DNA of 47,549 nt from Candidatus Aquicultor sp. (GTDB taxonomy: Bacteria; Actinomycetota; Aquicultoria; Aquicultorales; Aquicultoraceae), in contig JAUXNY010000082.1 in the NCBI GenBank assembly GCA_030682615.1, forward strand, positions 1 to 47,549, in the 5' to 3' direction. Below are positions 1-8,639 of the stretch, one piece after another. Positions within the stretch are counted from its first letter, which is position 1. Each line of letters starts with the position of its first letter. The notes beneath the pieces were generated by a model. The model worked only from the letters and a program-made list of their open reading frames with translations. It was not told the DNA's origin and searched no databases. A program made the position numbers and the translations under genes.

Positions 1-2553
1 GCAAAGACGGCCGGCGATATTGAGATAAAGGAAATCAAGCCGACTTCGCTCAAGTCCACCACATCGGCAAACGAGGTCACAGTAGAAATATTGACGCCGG
101 GAGTTTCTTTTGCGCAAACACCCAATGCTATGCCGGCAACATTGAAGCTGTCCAAACCAAACGCTATCTTATCCGCCGGCAACACGAAGGCAACATGGCA
201 TGTAAGCCAATCGACTACGACCACAGCGGGAAGCGTCATTCTCCGCGATATTAAATATAACGTCAGCTCATCGACAGTTTCCGGGCCGGTAGAGCTAAGG
301 CTGGGCGGAAACTCCGGCGTCACATCGGAGATAGTCAGCAACGCCAGCGTTCAGCCATCCTCGAGCCAGACGAGCTTCAAGTTCAATGTCACGGTTGTCG
401 ACACAGCGACCGGCGGCTCCTTAAACGGTGCCAGGGTGAGAATCCTCAAAGATGACGGTGTGCTCACACAGCTGTACAATCCGACTTCCGGGTCGTTTCA
501 ATTCGACCTGCCCGCCGGGGAGTACGGCATCTATATAACACGTCTCGGACACGAGGCCATCCGCACTACGATTGACATTAATGCGGAAACGGCTAGGACT
601 AGGACCTTCGGGCTTAATAAGACTGATATAGGTGTGATGGTGCCCGAAGGCGCCGCCAATATAGCTTATGAGCAGATTGAATCGCTATTACGGGACTTGG
701 GCTACCAGGTATCGGTCGTTACAGAAGATGACCTCGCGGACGCCGGACGACTGAAGGCTAATCTAAAAGCGCTCTTTATTAACTCGTCGACGGTAGACTT
801 TTCAAGCGGCAGCGTCTCGGCAATCAAAGAGTTTGTTCAGGCCGGTGGCTCGCTGTATACATCGGATATGTCGTTTAATCTGCTGAAAAACGCGTTCCCG
901 GGTAAAATCGTATTCGAGTCAAACCCATGGATTGGTCTTTCTCAAGATATTAACGCGGACATCAAAGATAAGGGGTTTGCGGACTATATAAACTCGGTAA
1001 ACTCGGCTGCGCCGCCTTCCAAGACCAACCTATATTTTAACGACCAGATGTCGCCCTGGGTCTCAATCTATAACGTTGAACCTGGGGTGGACGTTTATAT
1101 TTCCGGCAATATTAAAACAGGCGCAGGCGGCTCAACCGTCCTCAAAGATAAACCTCTGGTTGCGGGTTTTAACGAGGGGTTGGGACGCGTCGTCTACACC
1201 AGCTATTATGCAAGTCCTCAAAACGGCGCTACCGACGCAAACGGCCACAAGCTGCTCCGCTATATGGTCTTGAGCACGCTTGCGGGCAAGCATATCAATA
1301 GCCTGAAAACTCAGCTTGCGGATGATGGTTACACATTAAATAAGGTGAATGTCGGGTTGTTGAACTCCGGCGAGACATCTACCGCGTGCGGCATCACGGT
1401 CCCAACCGGAAAGGATGTCATCGTAAAGCTTGCCTGGCGGGACAGTAGCCAGAATGCATCGTACGGGTTGTCGGTTCGCCAACCGGATTCAACCTTGCGC
1501 GAAAAGACTGCAAATCAGTCTCCGGTAACTGTCGTGAGCGCGGATGCCCCAGACGGCTTCTGGACGTACCAGGTGAAAGCATTCGACGTGGGCGACGGGT
1601 ACCCGTATGTAGTGGCGACCGGGACAAGGGCCGCGACACCGCCGCCGGTTGACCCCGGTCCAAACCCGAGTGGCGGCAGTGGTAGTGGTGGCTCTTCTGG
1701 AGGCGGCAGCGATACAACGCAGGCAGTCCTGCCGAAGCCTACCGGTTTGAAGGCAGAGGCGGGGAATGGAAAGATAACGCTTACCTGGAACACCGCCTCA
1801 GCACAATCGTCGGCGCCGCAGATAGCCGGTTACAATCTCTACCGGGGAACCAAACCAACTGGCTTGGTGACACGAATCAATAGTACACCACTGACGACGA
1901 CATCATATTCCGACACAGCGGTCGAGCCGAACATCACCTACTATTACTGGGCGACGACAGTCGGCTTGGACGGCAAAGAAAGCGCGCGCTCCGACTACGG
2001 GTCAGTCTCGCTCACTGCGGTCTTGTCCGACCTTACATTTAACGATACTCCAGCAGCCGCCTGGTATATGGCCTATGTTAAAAAACTGGTCACGGCAGGT
2101 ATTATCGACGGTTACAGTGACGGTAGCTTCCGTCCGAACGCCAACATCACCCGAGCGGAGTTCTGCAAAATAGTATTGGCTGCGTTAGGCGAGGCCCCGC
2201 TGGGGAGTGCGGCTCAATCCTTTAAAGACACCGGCAGCCACTGGGCGCAAGGCCATATCGAAAAGGCAAAATCGCTAGGTTTTATTGATGGCTATAAGGA
2301 TGGGAACTTCCGTCCGGATGACAGTATCACCCGCGCCGAGATATGTAAGATGGTGGCGTATGCAAAACAATATCGTCTCGGGGAGCACCTCAACGTATTC
2401 CCGGACTGCAGCGGGCATTGGGCCGAGACATACATCGCGACCGCTAAAGAAAATGGCGTTGTCTCCGGTTTTCCGGATGGAACATTCCGCCCGTCAGCCA
2501 AGGCAACGCGCGCCGAAGCATCCAAAATGATATCAGTGATGATGGGGAAGTAG
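1..2553 (+). CDS. SLH-anchored multidomain surface protein (5' end outside window)
   Basis: The frame is open from base 1, so the N-terminus and any signal peptide lie upstream. Domains in order: a carboxypeptidase-regulatory-like beta fold (about 370-610); an alpha/beta region resembling a glutamine-amidotransferase-like fold (about 620-1290, with a GGSLYTSD-type strand-turn); a beta-sandwich (about 1300-1620); a Pro/Gly/Ser linker (about 1635-1715); a fibronectin type III domain (about 1735-2025); and three SLH repeats (2030-2550) with FRPNANITRAEF, FRPDDSITRAEI and FRPSAKATRAEA cores. SLH triplets bind pyruvylated secondary wall polymer, so this should sit on the cell surface. No catalytic motif is evident in the amidotransferase-like part, so a scaffold or adhesion role is inference. 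It is the first of six SLH proteins here. Stop is TAG at 2551. Confidence 0.85.
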   Translation, partial: AKTAGDIEIKEIKPTSLKSTTSANEVTVEILTPGVSFAQTPNAMPATLKLSKPNAILSAGNTKATWHVSQSTTTTAGSVILRDIKYNVSSSTVSGPVELRLGGNSGVTSEIVSNASVQPSSSQTSFKFNVTVVDTATGGSLNGARVRILKDDGVLTQLYNPTSGSFQFDLPAGEYGIYITRLGHEAIRTTIDINAETARTRTFGLNKTDIGVMVPEGAANIAYEQIESLLRDLGYQVSVVTEDDLADAGRLKANLKALFINSSTVDFSSGSVSAIKEFVQAGGSLYTSDMSFNLLKNAFPGKIVFESNPWIGLSQDINADIKDKGFADYINSVNSAAPPSKTNLYFNDQMSPWVSIYNVEPGVDVYISGNIKTGAGGSTVLKDKPLVAGFNEGLGRVVYTSYYASPQNGATDANGHKLLRYMVLSTLAGKHINSLKTQLADDGYTLNKVNVGLLNSGETSTACGITVPTGKDVIVKLAWRDSSQNASYGLSVRQPDSTLREKTANQSPVTVVSADAPDGFWTYQVKAFDVGDGYPYVVATGTRAATPPPVDPGPNPSGGSGSGGSSGGGSDTTQAVLPKPTGLKAEAGNGKITLTWNTASAQSSAPQIAGYNLYRGTKPTGLVTRINSTPLTTTSYSDTAVEPNITYYYWATTVGLDGKESARSDYGSVSLTAVLSDLTFNDTPAAAWYMAYVKKLVTAGIIDGYSDGSFRPNANITRAEFCKIVLAALGEAPLGSAAQSFKDTGSHWAQGHIEKAKSLGFIDGYKDGNFRPDDSITRAEICKMVAYAKQYRLGEHLNVFPDCSGHWAETYIATAKENGVVSGFPDGTFRPSAKATRAEASKMISVMMGK

Positions 2554-2574
2554 ATAACGCTGCTTCCTCATTAA

Positions 2575-2657
2575 AGCCCCCAGAATACGCGGCCGATACA
2601 AATACATGGGTATATTTGACAGTTATCATGTTTTAATCGGCTTTTCTGGGGGCTCAC
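2575..2657 (+). promoter_or_regulatory. Structured leader that would occlude the RBS of the next SLH gene
   Basis: An 11-bp perfect inverted repeat (2575-2585 with 2644-2654) encloses a second helix (2592-2597 with 2636-2641) and two small internal hairpins (around 2600-2617 and 2618-2632). The 3' strand of the outer stem contains the GGGGG at 2648-2652, the only Shine-Dalgarno-like sequence for the ATG at 2658. The fold would therefore hide the ribosome site. The pairing is read directly; regulation is inference. It does not match the c-di-GMP or c-di-AMP riboswitch signatures I know. Confidence 0.45.
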
Positions 2658-4301
2658 ATGTATAGAAAAACACTAATGCTTATTATTGCGCTAATCTGCG
2701 CCACCGTGCTGCTGTTCATCCCGTTTACGGCAAACGCCGGTTCGAACGGAAGCATATCCGGCAAGGCGTCTGCCGCCGGAACCGGAACGGCGATTCAGGG
2801 TATGTATGTTGAGGCCATGCCGGTAGATTCGAGCGGTAATTTTGACCCTGCGAGAAGCGGCACCTACAAGACCTTCACCAGCTCCGCCGGCGCCTACACG
2901 ATAGGTGGATTGCCGCCCGGTAGCTATAAAGTAATCATCAATGCCGCGCTTGCCCAAAACGATAACGCGCGTCAGTATATATTCCAGCTCTATAACGGCA
3001 AGCCTACTTGGGATGCCGCAGATATAGTAGAGGTCGAAGACGGTGTCGCCACCAACAACGTCGACGTATCGATGTACGTAGGCGGTAGAGTGACGGGTAG
3101 AGTGACGGGCGCTCCCGCGGCGACGGTTTTTGCCATACCGGTGCTCAACAGTGGCCTTCTCGATATCAACAGATATATGCGCCAGGCTTCAATCGACGCC
3201 TCGGGGAACTATACGGTAGTCGGTTTAGCGTCCGGCTATTATAAGGTTCAGGCCTACCAAATCGGCTATGCGGATGTGTATTATAACAACAAGACGGCGT
3301 TCGAAACGGCCGACAAGGTCTTTGTCGGCGCTCCAAACACCGTGCCCGGCATCGATTTTACTATGGTCGTCGGTGAGAGCGGCGGCGGGCCGGGTGGCGG
3401 TGCCGGTGAAGACGGCCCTGTCGGTGGTGGTGGAGCTGGTGGTGGCGGTGGTGGTGGCGGTGGCGGCGCAGACCCTGGAGACAAACCACCAGCGCCGACC
3501 GGCCTAAAAGCCTCGTATAAAGAGGGCAAGGTCACGCTTACCTGGAACTCAGTGACCGCAACCGGTCTCACCGGATATAATATCTACCGTGCCGAAGACA
3601 TCAAAGCGGCGGGCGCCAAGCTTAACCCGAGCGTCGCCGCCGCCGCCACGTATGTCGATGGCACGGTCGAAGGATTGAAGACCTACTATTATTACGTGAC
3701 AGCCGTAGCCGGCGGGTCGCTCGAAAGCGACCCCAGCGCCAGGGTAGAGCTCGTCATCGATGAGCTGCTCGAACCGGTCACCTTCAAAGACGTCGGACGC
3801 GAACACTGGGCCTATACCTTCATAGGCCGGCTGGCGGCGTTGAAGATAGTCAGCGGCTACAGCGACGGCACGTTTCGCCCCGGCAATAGTGTGACCAGGG
3901 CCGAGTTTGCGAAAATGATAGTCGTTGCCTCAGGCTGGCCGCTGGCGGCGCCTGCTTCACCTTCCTTCAAAGATGTTCCGGCGAGCCACTGGGCGTACGC
4001 GTATATAGAGACGGCAAAAGAGCACGGTGTTATCAGCGGCTATCCGGGCGGCGTCTTCAAACCCTCAAATAACATCAAGCGAGCCGAGATATGCGCGATG
4101 GTAGTCCGCTCGCAAGCATATCCTGTCGATAAGAGCGGCACCGCGTTCTCGGATATCAACTCGAGCCATTGGGCTTACGAGATGGTCATGACGGCCAAGA
4201 ATAAAAGCATAGTCGGCGGCTATCCGGGCGGCGTCTTCAAGCCGGACGGGCTTGCATCGAGGGCCGAGGCGAGCAAGATGATTTATTCGGTTATCCAATA
4301 A
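2658..4301 (+). CDS. SLH-anchored secreted protein with carboxypeptidase-like and FN3 domains
   Basis: This 547-residue protein has a clear signal peptide (Lys/Arg n-region, hydrophobic core, cleavage near ANA-GS). It continues with two carboxypeptidase-regulatory-like beta domains (about residues 30-110 and 140-225), a glycine-dominated linker (about 238-273), one fibronectin type III domain (about 275-365) and three SLH repeats (about 373-547; FRPGNSVTRAEF, FKPSNNIKRAEI, FKPDGLASRAEA). No enzyme active site is visible. It resembles the C-terminal half of the upstream SLH protein, suggesting duplication of an FN3-SLH module. The ATG follows GGGGG with a 5-nt spacer, and that GGGGG lies in the 3' strand of a long hairpin. 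A structural or adhesive surface role is inferred. Confidence 0.85.
   Translation: MYRKTLMLIIALICATVLLFIPFTANAGSNGSISGKASAAGTGTAIQGMYVEAMPVDSSGNFDPARSGTYKTFTSSAGAYTIGGLPPGSYKVIINAALAQNDNARQYIFQLYNGKPTWDAADIVEVEDGVATNNVDVSMYVGGRVTGRVTGAPAATVFAIPVLNSGLLDINRYMRQASIDASGNYTVVGLASGYYKVQAYQIGYADVYYNNKTAFETADKVFVGAPNTVPGIDFTMVVGESGGGPGGGAGEDGPVGGGGAGGGGGGGGGGADPGDKPPAPTGLKASYKEGKVTLTWNSVTATGLTGYNIYRAEDIKAAGAKLNPSVAAAATYVDGTVEGLKTYYYYVTAVAGGSLESDPSARVELVIDELLEPVTFKDVGREHWAYTFIGRLAALKIVSGYSDGTFRPGNSVTRAEFAKMIVVASGWPLAAPASPSFKDVPASHWAYAYIETAKEHGVISGYPGGVFKPSNNIKRAEICAMVVRSQAYPVDKSGTAFSDINSSHWAYEMVMTAKNKSIVGGYPGGVFKPDGLASRAEASKMIYSVIQ
3381..3470 (+). repeat. GGN trinucleotide tract encoding a glycine linker
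   Basis: The interval is almost entirely GGN codons, with a run of GGT/GGC from 3421 to about 3468. It encodes the flexible Gly-rich linker between the beta domains and FN3. Gain or loss of triplets would change linker length without breaking the frame. Confidence 0.75.
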
Positions 4302-4387
4302 TAATGTGGTATCTTTCTAAGTAACCAACCGTTTAATTATTTAGACGTAGCAAAATATGAAGTCTAGCCCCCATAAAGGAGACTCCA

Positions 4388-5485
4388 ATGCATCACAGCA
4401 AATATCGAATCAAGAGAAGCGCTTGGCTGCTATTTTTTACACTTAGTCTTATATTCGCTTTTGCAGCGCAGGCTGCGGCGGAAACCGTGATTCCCATCGT
4501 CTTTCCAGTAGAGGGCTCCTGCAGTTTTACGGATACCTTCGGCGCCCCCCGGGGCACGACGCGTACCCACGAGGGTATCGACATCATGGCGGCGAAGATG
4601 ACCCCCTTGGTGGCCGCAGTGGACGGTGTCGTATCGTGGCTCAACAACGGCGAGCAGACCAGCACCGCTAACGGCCTCCCATATTACAACCTCATGCTCA
4701 AGGGCGACGATGGCAACGCCTATTATTATGTTCACCTCAATAACGACATACCCGGAACCGATGATGGGATGGGTGGGCCGCAGAATGCCTATGCTCCCGG
4801 GATAGTCAACGGGTCGAGGGTGGCGGCCGGGCAGCATATAGCATACGTGGGGGATAGTGGAAATGCCGAGGAATCGGGTTCGCACGTTCATTTCGAAATC
4901 CACCAGGGCGGCTACAAGAATCCGATCAACCCGTATCCGTCGCTGATGGCCGCCAAGGCCGGCCTCTTCAAAGACATCGGGACGGACGACTGGTGTTTTC
5001 AGTATATCTTCTCGCTCGTCAAAAAAGGTGTGGTCACCGGCTATGGCGACGGGACTTTCAAGCCGACGAGCGCGGTCACGAGAGCCGAGTTTATTAAGAT
5101 GGTCGTCACGGCGAGCGGCATAGATACGCTTACTGTGCATAATGGATATTTTCCCGATGTCTCATCCGCGCACTGGGTCTCGCCTTATGTCGAAGCCGCT
5201 AAAGAATCGAACATAATCAGTGGTGATGCGGCCGGCAATTTCAGGCCGGATGTGATCATAAACCGTGCCGAGGCCGCTGAAATCGTCGTCAATGCGGCAG
5301 GTGCCAACGAGAACGCGTCCGGGGATCTCTTCTCGGACGTAGCATCTGATTTTTGGGCGTATGTTCCGATAATGACCGCGCGCAATTCCGGTATTATCAA
5401 CGGATATCCGGACGGAACGTTCCGTCCGACCGGCAACGCCAGCCGAGCCGAGTCTACCAAGATAATCTTCTCGATATGCCCGTAA
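4388..5485 (+). CDS. SLH-anchored M23 (LytM-type) metallopeptidase
   Basis: A 365-residue secreted protein. A signal peptide (residues 1-32, ending AQAAA-E) is followed by an M23 domain (about 40-190) and three SLH repeats (about 193-365). The zinc motifs are intact: H61-x3-D65 (THEGIDI) and H166-x-H168 (HVHFE). M23 enzymes cut peptide cross-links in peptidoglycan, so this is predicted to be a wall hydrolase held at the surface by its SLH domains. A good SD (AAAGGAG, 4376-4382) precedes ATG 4388. The leader has competing 5-bp pairings, AGTCT pairing either with upstream AGAC or with AGACT next to the SD. Confidence 0.9.
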   Translation: MHHSKYRIKRSAWLLFFTLSLIFAFAAQAAAETVIPIVFPVEGSCSFTDTFGAPRGTTRTHEGIDIMAAKMTPLVAAVDGVVSWLNNGEQTSTANGLPYYNLMLKGDDGNAYYYVHLNNDIPGTDDGMGGPQNAYAPGIVNGSRVAAGQHIAYVGDSGNAEESGSHVHFEIHQGGYKNPINPYPSLMAAKAGLFKDIGTDDWCFQYIFSLVKKGVVTGYGDGTFKPTSAVTRAEFIKMVVTASGIDTLTVHNGYFPDVSSAHWVSPYVEAAKESNIISGDAAGNFRPDVIINRAEAAEIVVNAAGANENASGDLFSDVASDFWAYVPIMTARNSGIINGYPDGTFRPTGNASRAESTKIIFSICP

Positions 5486-5521
5486 CTACAGGCCGGCTGA
5501 GCCCGTTATAACAAAGGAGCG

Positions 5522-5531
5522 GTCTATAGAC
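5522..5531. promoter_or_regulatory. Perfect 10-bp palindrome GTCTATAGAC
   Basis: This self-complementary decamer lies just after an AAAGGAG sequence in the 190-bp gap before the CAP-SLH gene. It could be a protein-binding site. A 24-codon reading frame opening with ATA also starts inside it, but nothing else supports translation there. Confidence 0.2.
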
Positions 5532-5638
5532 AGGCGCTTGCACAATAAGTCAAGGGCTTTACTATTTGTGAGAACTATGCAATCCTTAGACTTGCTGAAA
5601 TAATAGCCGTACCAATAGTCGCAGTTTAAGGCATACTT

Positions 5639-6673
5639 ATGGAAGCAGCCGTTTTCGTAGCAAAGGAGGAAACGATTATTAATCGAATAATCACCGCTTT
5701 GGTTATGCTGCTCATCTTATCGATTGCCTCTCCGTCTACAGCCACCGCAGCGACCTTTGAAGAGCTTGCGCTTCTCGATTTGATAAACGATTACAGGGCG
5801 AGTAAAGGCCTTGGAGAGCTGGTTCTTTCAGAACGGTTGACGCAAGCCGCTGCCGGCCACAGCCTCGATATGGCCTCAAAAGATTATTTCTCTCACAAAT
5901 CTTTGAACGGCGCTAGCTTTTCCGATCGGATAGAAGCGGCTGGTTATACCTATAGCACTGCCCTCGGCGAGAATATCGCCGGCGGTCAATGGAGGGCGGC
6001 CGATGCTTTTGCGGGCTGGAAATCGTCACCCGGTCATAATACCATCATGCTCAGTAAGGCCTATAAGGCGGTCGGGCTAGCCAGGGCATACGACACCGAC
6101 GCTAAATACCAATGGTACTGGACGGCTGATTTCGGCGGCGTGGTCGACACGTCGGTGCGGGCCGCGGAGTATTCCGAGGCCGACAATTGGGCCTATGAAT
6201 ATATCCAATGGTTGATCAAGCAGGGCATGCTATCGGGCTATCCCGATGGGTCGCTCCGTCCGGAAAATCCTATCACACGCGCCGAGTTCTCGACGCTGGT
6301 CGCGAAATCATTTAAAATAAGCGCCGGCGGGAGCAAGACCTTCCGCGACACGAAAAGACATTGGGCCAAGGACTATATCGCGGCCCTTGCCGACCTAGGC
6401 TATATCTCGGGATACGTCGACGGCTCTTTCCGTCCTGACGGCCTTATCACACGCGCTGAGATGGTGAAGATGCTTACTGGGGCCGGCGGGTTGAGAGCGC
6501 GGGCGGGCGCGCCGAATTTTTCAGATGTGAGTAACCACTGGGCCCGGGATTATGTTGCGATAGCGGCATCGAACGGGATTGTAAACGGGTATGCCGACGG
6601 CAAGTTCAAGCCGGACGCCAGTTGCCTGCGCGCGGAGACCGCCACCTGCGTCTATAGGATGGTAAACAACTAA
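5639..6673 (+). CDS. SLH-anchored CAP/SCP (PR-1-like) domain protein
   Basis: A secreted protein with a signal peptide (core LVMLLILSIA), a CAP domain (about residues 38-170 from ATG 5639) with typical HSLDMASKDYFSHKS and LGENIAGG signatures, and three SLH repeats (about 180-344). Such bacterial CAP domains are common in surface and spore proteins of Gram-positives; the activity is undefined. Start choice is open. ATG 5639 has only AAGG upstream and gives an n-region with two acidic residues. AAAGGAGG at 5662-5669 sits 5 nt before ATT 5675, which would give a much more normal signal peptide. The stop codon overlaps the stop of the convergent glycosidase gene by 4 bases. Confidence 0.85.
   Translation: MEAAVFVAKEETIINRIITALVMLLILSIASPSTATAATFEELALLDLINDYRASKGLGELVLSERLTQAAAGHSLDMASKDYFSHKSLNGASFSDRIEAAGYTYSTALGENIAGGQWRAADAFAGWKSSPGHNTIMLSKAYKAVGLARAYDTDAKYQWYWTADFGGVVDTSVRAAEYSEADNWAYEYIQWLIKQGMLSGYPDGSLRPENPITRAEFSTLVAKSFKISAGGSKTFRDTKRHWAKDYIAALADLGYISGYVDGSFRPDGLITRAEMVKMLTGAGGLRARAGAPNFSDVSNHWARDYVAIAASNGIVNGYADGKFKPDASCLRAETATCVYRMVNN
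5662..5677 (+). promoter_or_regulatory. Strong RBS in front of a possible AUU start
   Basis: AAAGGAGG (5662-5669), spacer AAACG, then ATT (5675-5677). It is in frame with the CAP-SLH protein and directly ahead of its signal-peptide core. The ideal spacing suggests initiation at AUU rather than at ATG 5639. Confidence 0.4.
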
Positions 6674-8349
6674 TACCACAGCAGCGCATTGTTTATCGCG
6701 CGTTCACCTTTGCCCTCGTTGGGGTAGTTGCGCACAGCCCCGTTGAAGTAGAGGGTGCTAGAGCCCCCGCCATCGAGGCTCATGGCATCGATGGCTCCAT
6801 GATACTTTATTTCTTCGGCCAGCTCCGCCAGGGTCATCCCCACGCTATAGAAGCTCATCCGTCCGTCGACCACGAGGATAATGAGATTGCCTTGCGGGTC
6901 GATGCCTATCGCGGTTCTCGGATGCCGCTTTGAGACGATGCTCGACTCGAATCCTTCGTTTTCGACGCTTACCTGGCCGTCCCTCATAAGACGAGGACCT
7001 CCGCCGATAGCTTTGGTGTCGTCGCGCCAGGATGGCTTAAGATTGAAATTGAGCCTGACTGTCGCGCCTATCCAAATGTTATTGGTCAGGAAGGTCTTAC
7101 CCGAGCCGATTCCCGAGAGGACTATACTGTCGAGCGGGATGGCTTTGTTTCCCGTGCCGTACCTGACGTCTACAACCGTTCCGATTATCTCGCTGCCCGG
7201 AGTAACCGTTTTGTTGATTCGCAGCTCGACTTCGGTGCCGTTGCTGTTGGTCAGTGTCGACGGACCGTAAAAAGGCGTGTATGCGACTATAGTGTCTTTG
7301 GAGGGCACCATGTCGCGAGCCTTGTTTACCCACGCTATGACGCCGGTTTTCTCGACGCCGCTTGTCGTCTCGAACGTGAGCGACGCATCGAGAGACGCCC
7401 TATCTATAAAGGTGCTTCGGTCGCTCGAGAAGCCGAAGTGTGACCGCTCGTTGATAGGGGAGGAGAGTATCTGCCCGTCAACAAGGAGCCCGCTACAACC
7501 ACTCTTGCTGTCGCTCGAGAAGAAATCGGCGTTAATGCCCGCGATCGCGTTCTTGCGTTTGGCGAGTGAGCTTAACCGTTCGAGACCCAGGAACCTGTCC
7601 TTGCCGAGCCCCAGGTTGGTAGCGGCTGAGGCATATTTGGGAATCCTCAACACATGAATACTGAAAGGACCCGAATTTTGAAAGCGGCGGTGTTTTTCGT
7701 ATGTTATCTCATTAACTGCTGAGGTTTGGATGACGAAGTCTTTGCCGACGAGGGAACGGTATATAAGCGCGGCGGCTTCAGCCCTGGTAATAGGTGCGTT
7801 TGGATGGAACGTGCCGTCCGGATAACCCGTAATTATGTAGTTCTTGGCGGCGGCCTCGATGTACGGTTGGCCCCAATAGGCGCTTGCCACATCGGTAAAT
7901 GAATTGGTGGAGATACTCGCGATAGAATAGCCTTTTGCTTGGACGAGAATCTTTGCTACTTGCGCCCTGGTGGTGGCGTCGTCGGGGCGAAATGTCTCAT
8001 CGGGGAACCCGTTCATCCAGGTCGCTCCGATGGTTTTGGAGATAAACTGAGCCGCCCAGTGGTCACTGGACAGGTCGTTAAAAGCTATAGAACCGGTCGC
8101 TTGTTTAAGCAGAAACGCTTCGGACAGAAGTTTTGCAAGCTCGCCCCGGCGCAAACCGTCCGCCGGCCTGAACCGGCCGTCTTCGCCGCCCCTGATTATA
8201 CCGTGGTCGGCGAGCGAGAGAATTTGTTTGGCGGCCCAATAATCTTTGTCGACGTCTGAAAAAGAGCTGCCGGGCGCGGCGAATGCCGCCGGCGTGAAGC
8301 TCAGTATTAGGGTTGTAAGCAGTGCTATTGCGAAAATCGTTCGCCTCAT
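6670..8349 (-). CDS. SLH-anchored phosphodiester glycosidase (NAGPA/DUF2233) family protein
   Basis: A 559-residue secreted protein read leftwards. A signal peptide (ending AAFA-AP) is followed by three SLH repeats at the N-terminal side (about residues 28-200) and a C-terminal phosphodiester glycosidase domain (about 255-559). Family signatures are visible: GINADFFSSDS, RTAIGIDPQGN and the closing SLDGGGSSTLYFNG. Human NAGPA uncovers mannose-6-phosphate; bacterial relatives are thought to act on cell-wall glycans or teichoic-like polymers. A role in trimming surface glycopolymer is therefore inference. It is the only SLH protein in this cluster with its anchor at the N-terminus and the only one on the minus strand. 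Start ATG 8349 has AAAGGTG upstream. Confidence 0.88.
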   Translation of the reverse strand: MRRTIFAIALLTTLILSFTPAAFAAPGSSFSDVDKDYWAAKQILSLADHGIIRGGEDGRFRPADGLRRGELAKLLSEAFLLKQATGSIAFNDLSSDHWAAQFISKTIGATWMNGFPDETFRPDDATTRAQVAKILVQAKGYSIASISTNSFTDVASAYWGQPYIEAAAKNYIITGYPDGTFHPNAPITRAEAAALIYRSLVGKDFVIQTSAVNEITYEKHRRFQNSGPFSIHVLRIPKYASAATNLGLGKDRFLGLERLSSLAKRKNAIAGINADFFSSDSKSGCSGLLVDGQILSSPINERSHFGFSSDRSTFIDRASLDASLTFETTSGVEKTGVIAWVNKARDMVPSKDTIVAYTPFYGPSTLTNSNGTEVELRINKTVTPGSEIIGTVVDVRYGTGNKAIPLDSIVLSGIGSGKTFLTNNIWIGATVRLNFNLKPSWRDDTKAIGGGPRLMRDGQVSVENEGFESSIVSKRHPRTAIGIDPQGNLIILVVDGRMSFYSVGMTLAELAEEIKYHGAIDAMSLDGGGSSTLYFNGAVRNYPNEGKGERAINNALLWY

Positions 8350-8639
8350 GATATCACCTTTTATTGGGGTTTTGCTCGAATCCGGTCTAAACTTCGGAAA
8401 AAGGGATTATGCCGGCTCACAGCGGTATGTGCCGGATAGAGCACTTAGCTATGTCAGATGACATGGTAACACTATAAGACGATAAATTCAATTATTAAAT
8501 AACGCAAACATGATACTAACAATGAAGGTGCCCTATTGCTTAGACCCGTCTTTTATCTTACCATTGGACTGCGATATATGTTAGAATCTTTACATTTATA
8601 GTTGCAGCTTTATTACGTCGTAGTTTAGGTGGTTGATTG
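8350..8639. other. Divergent intergenic region between two SLH genes
   Basis: This 290-bp gap separates the glycosidase gene (minus) from the subtilase gene (plus), so promoters for both should lie here. It contains a perfect dyad ATGTCA-GA-TGACAT (8451-8464) and two direct TGCCGG copies (around 8410 and 8430) on the glycosidase leader side. I see no convincing -35/-10 pair and no gene. Confidence 0.35.

Noticed and set aside
4302-4387. Mutually exclusive 5-bp helices around the RBS of the M23-SLH gene.
   Set aside because: Five-base pairings are common by chance, and the AAAGGAG would sit in a loop rather than a stem.
4430-5140. 236-codon minus-strand ORF.
   Set aside because: Shadow of the M23-SLH gene on the plus strand.
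5526-5600. 24-codon frame starting at ATA after AAAGGAG upstream of the CAP-SLH gene.
   Set aside because: Non-standard start, inside a palindrome, with no sign of coding; kept only as a palindrome note.
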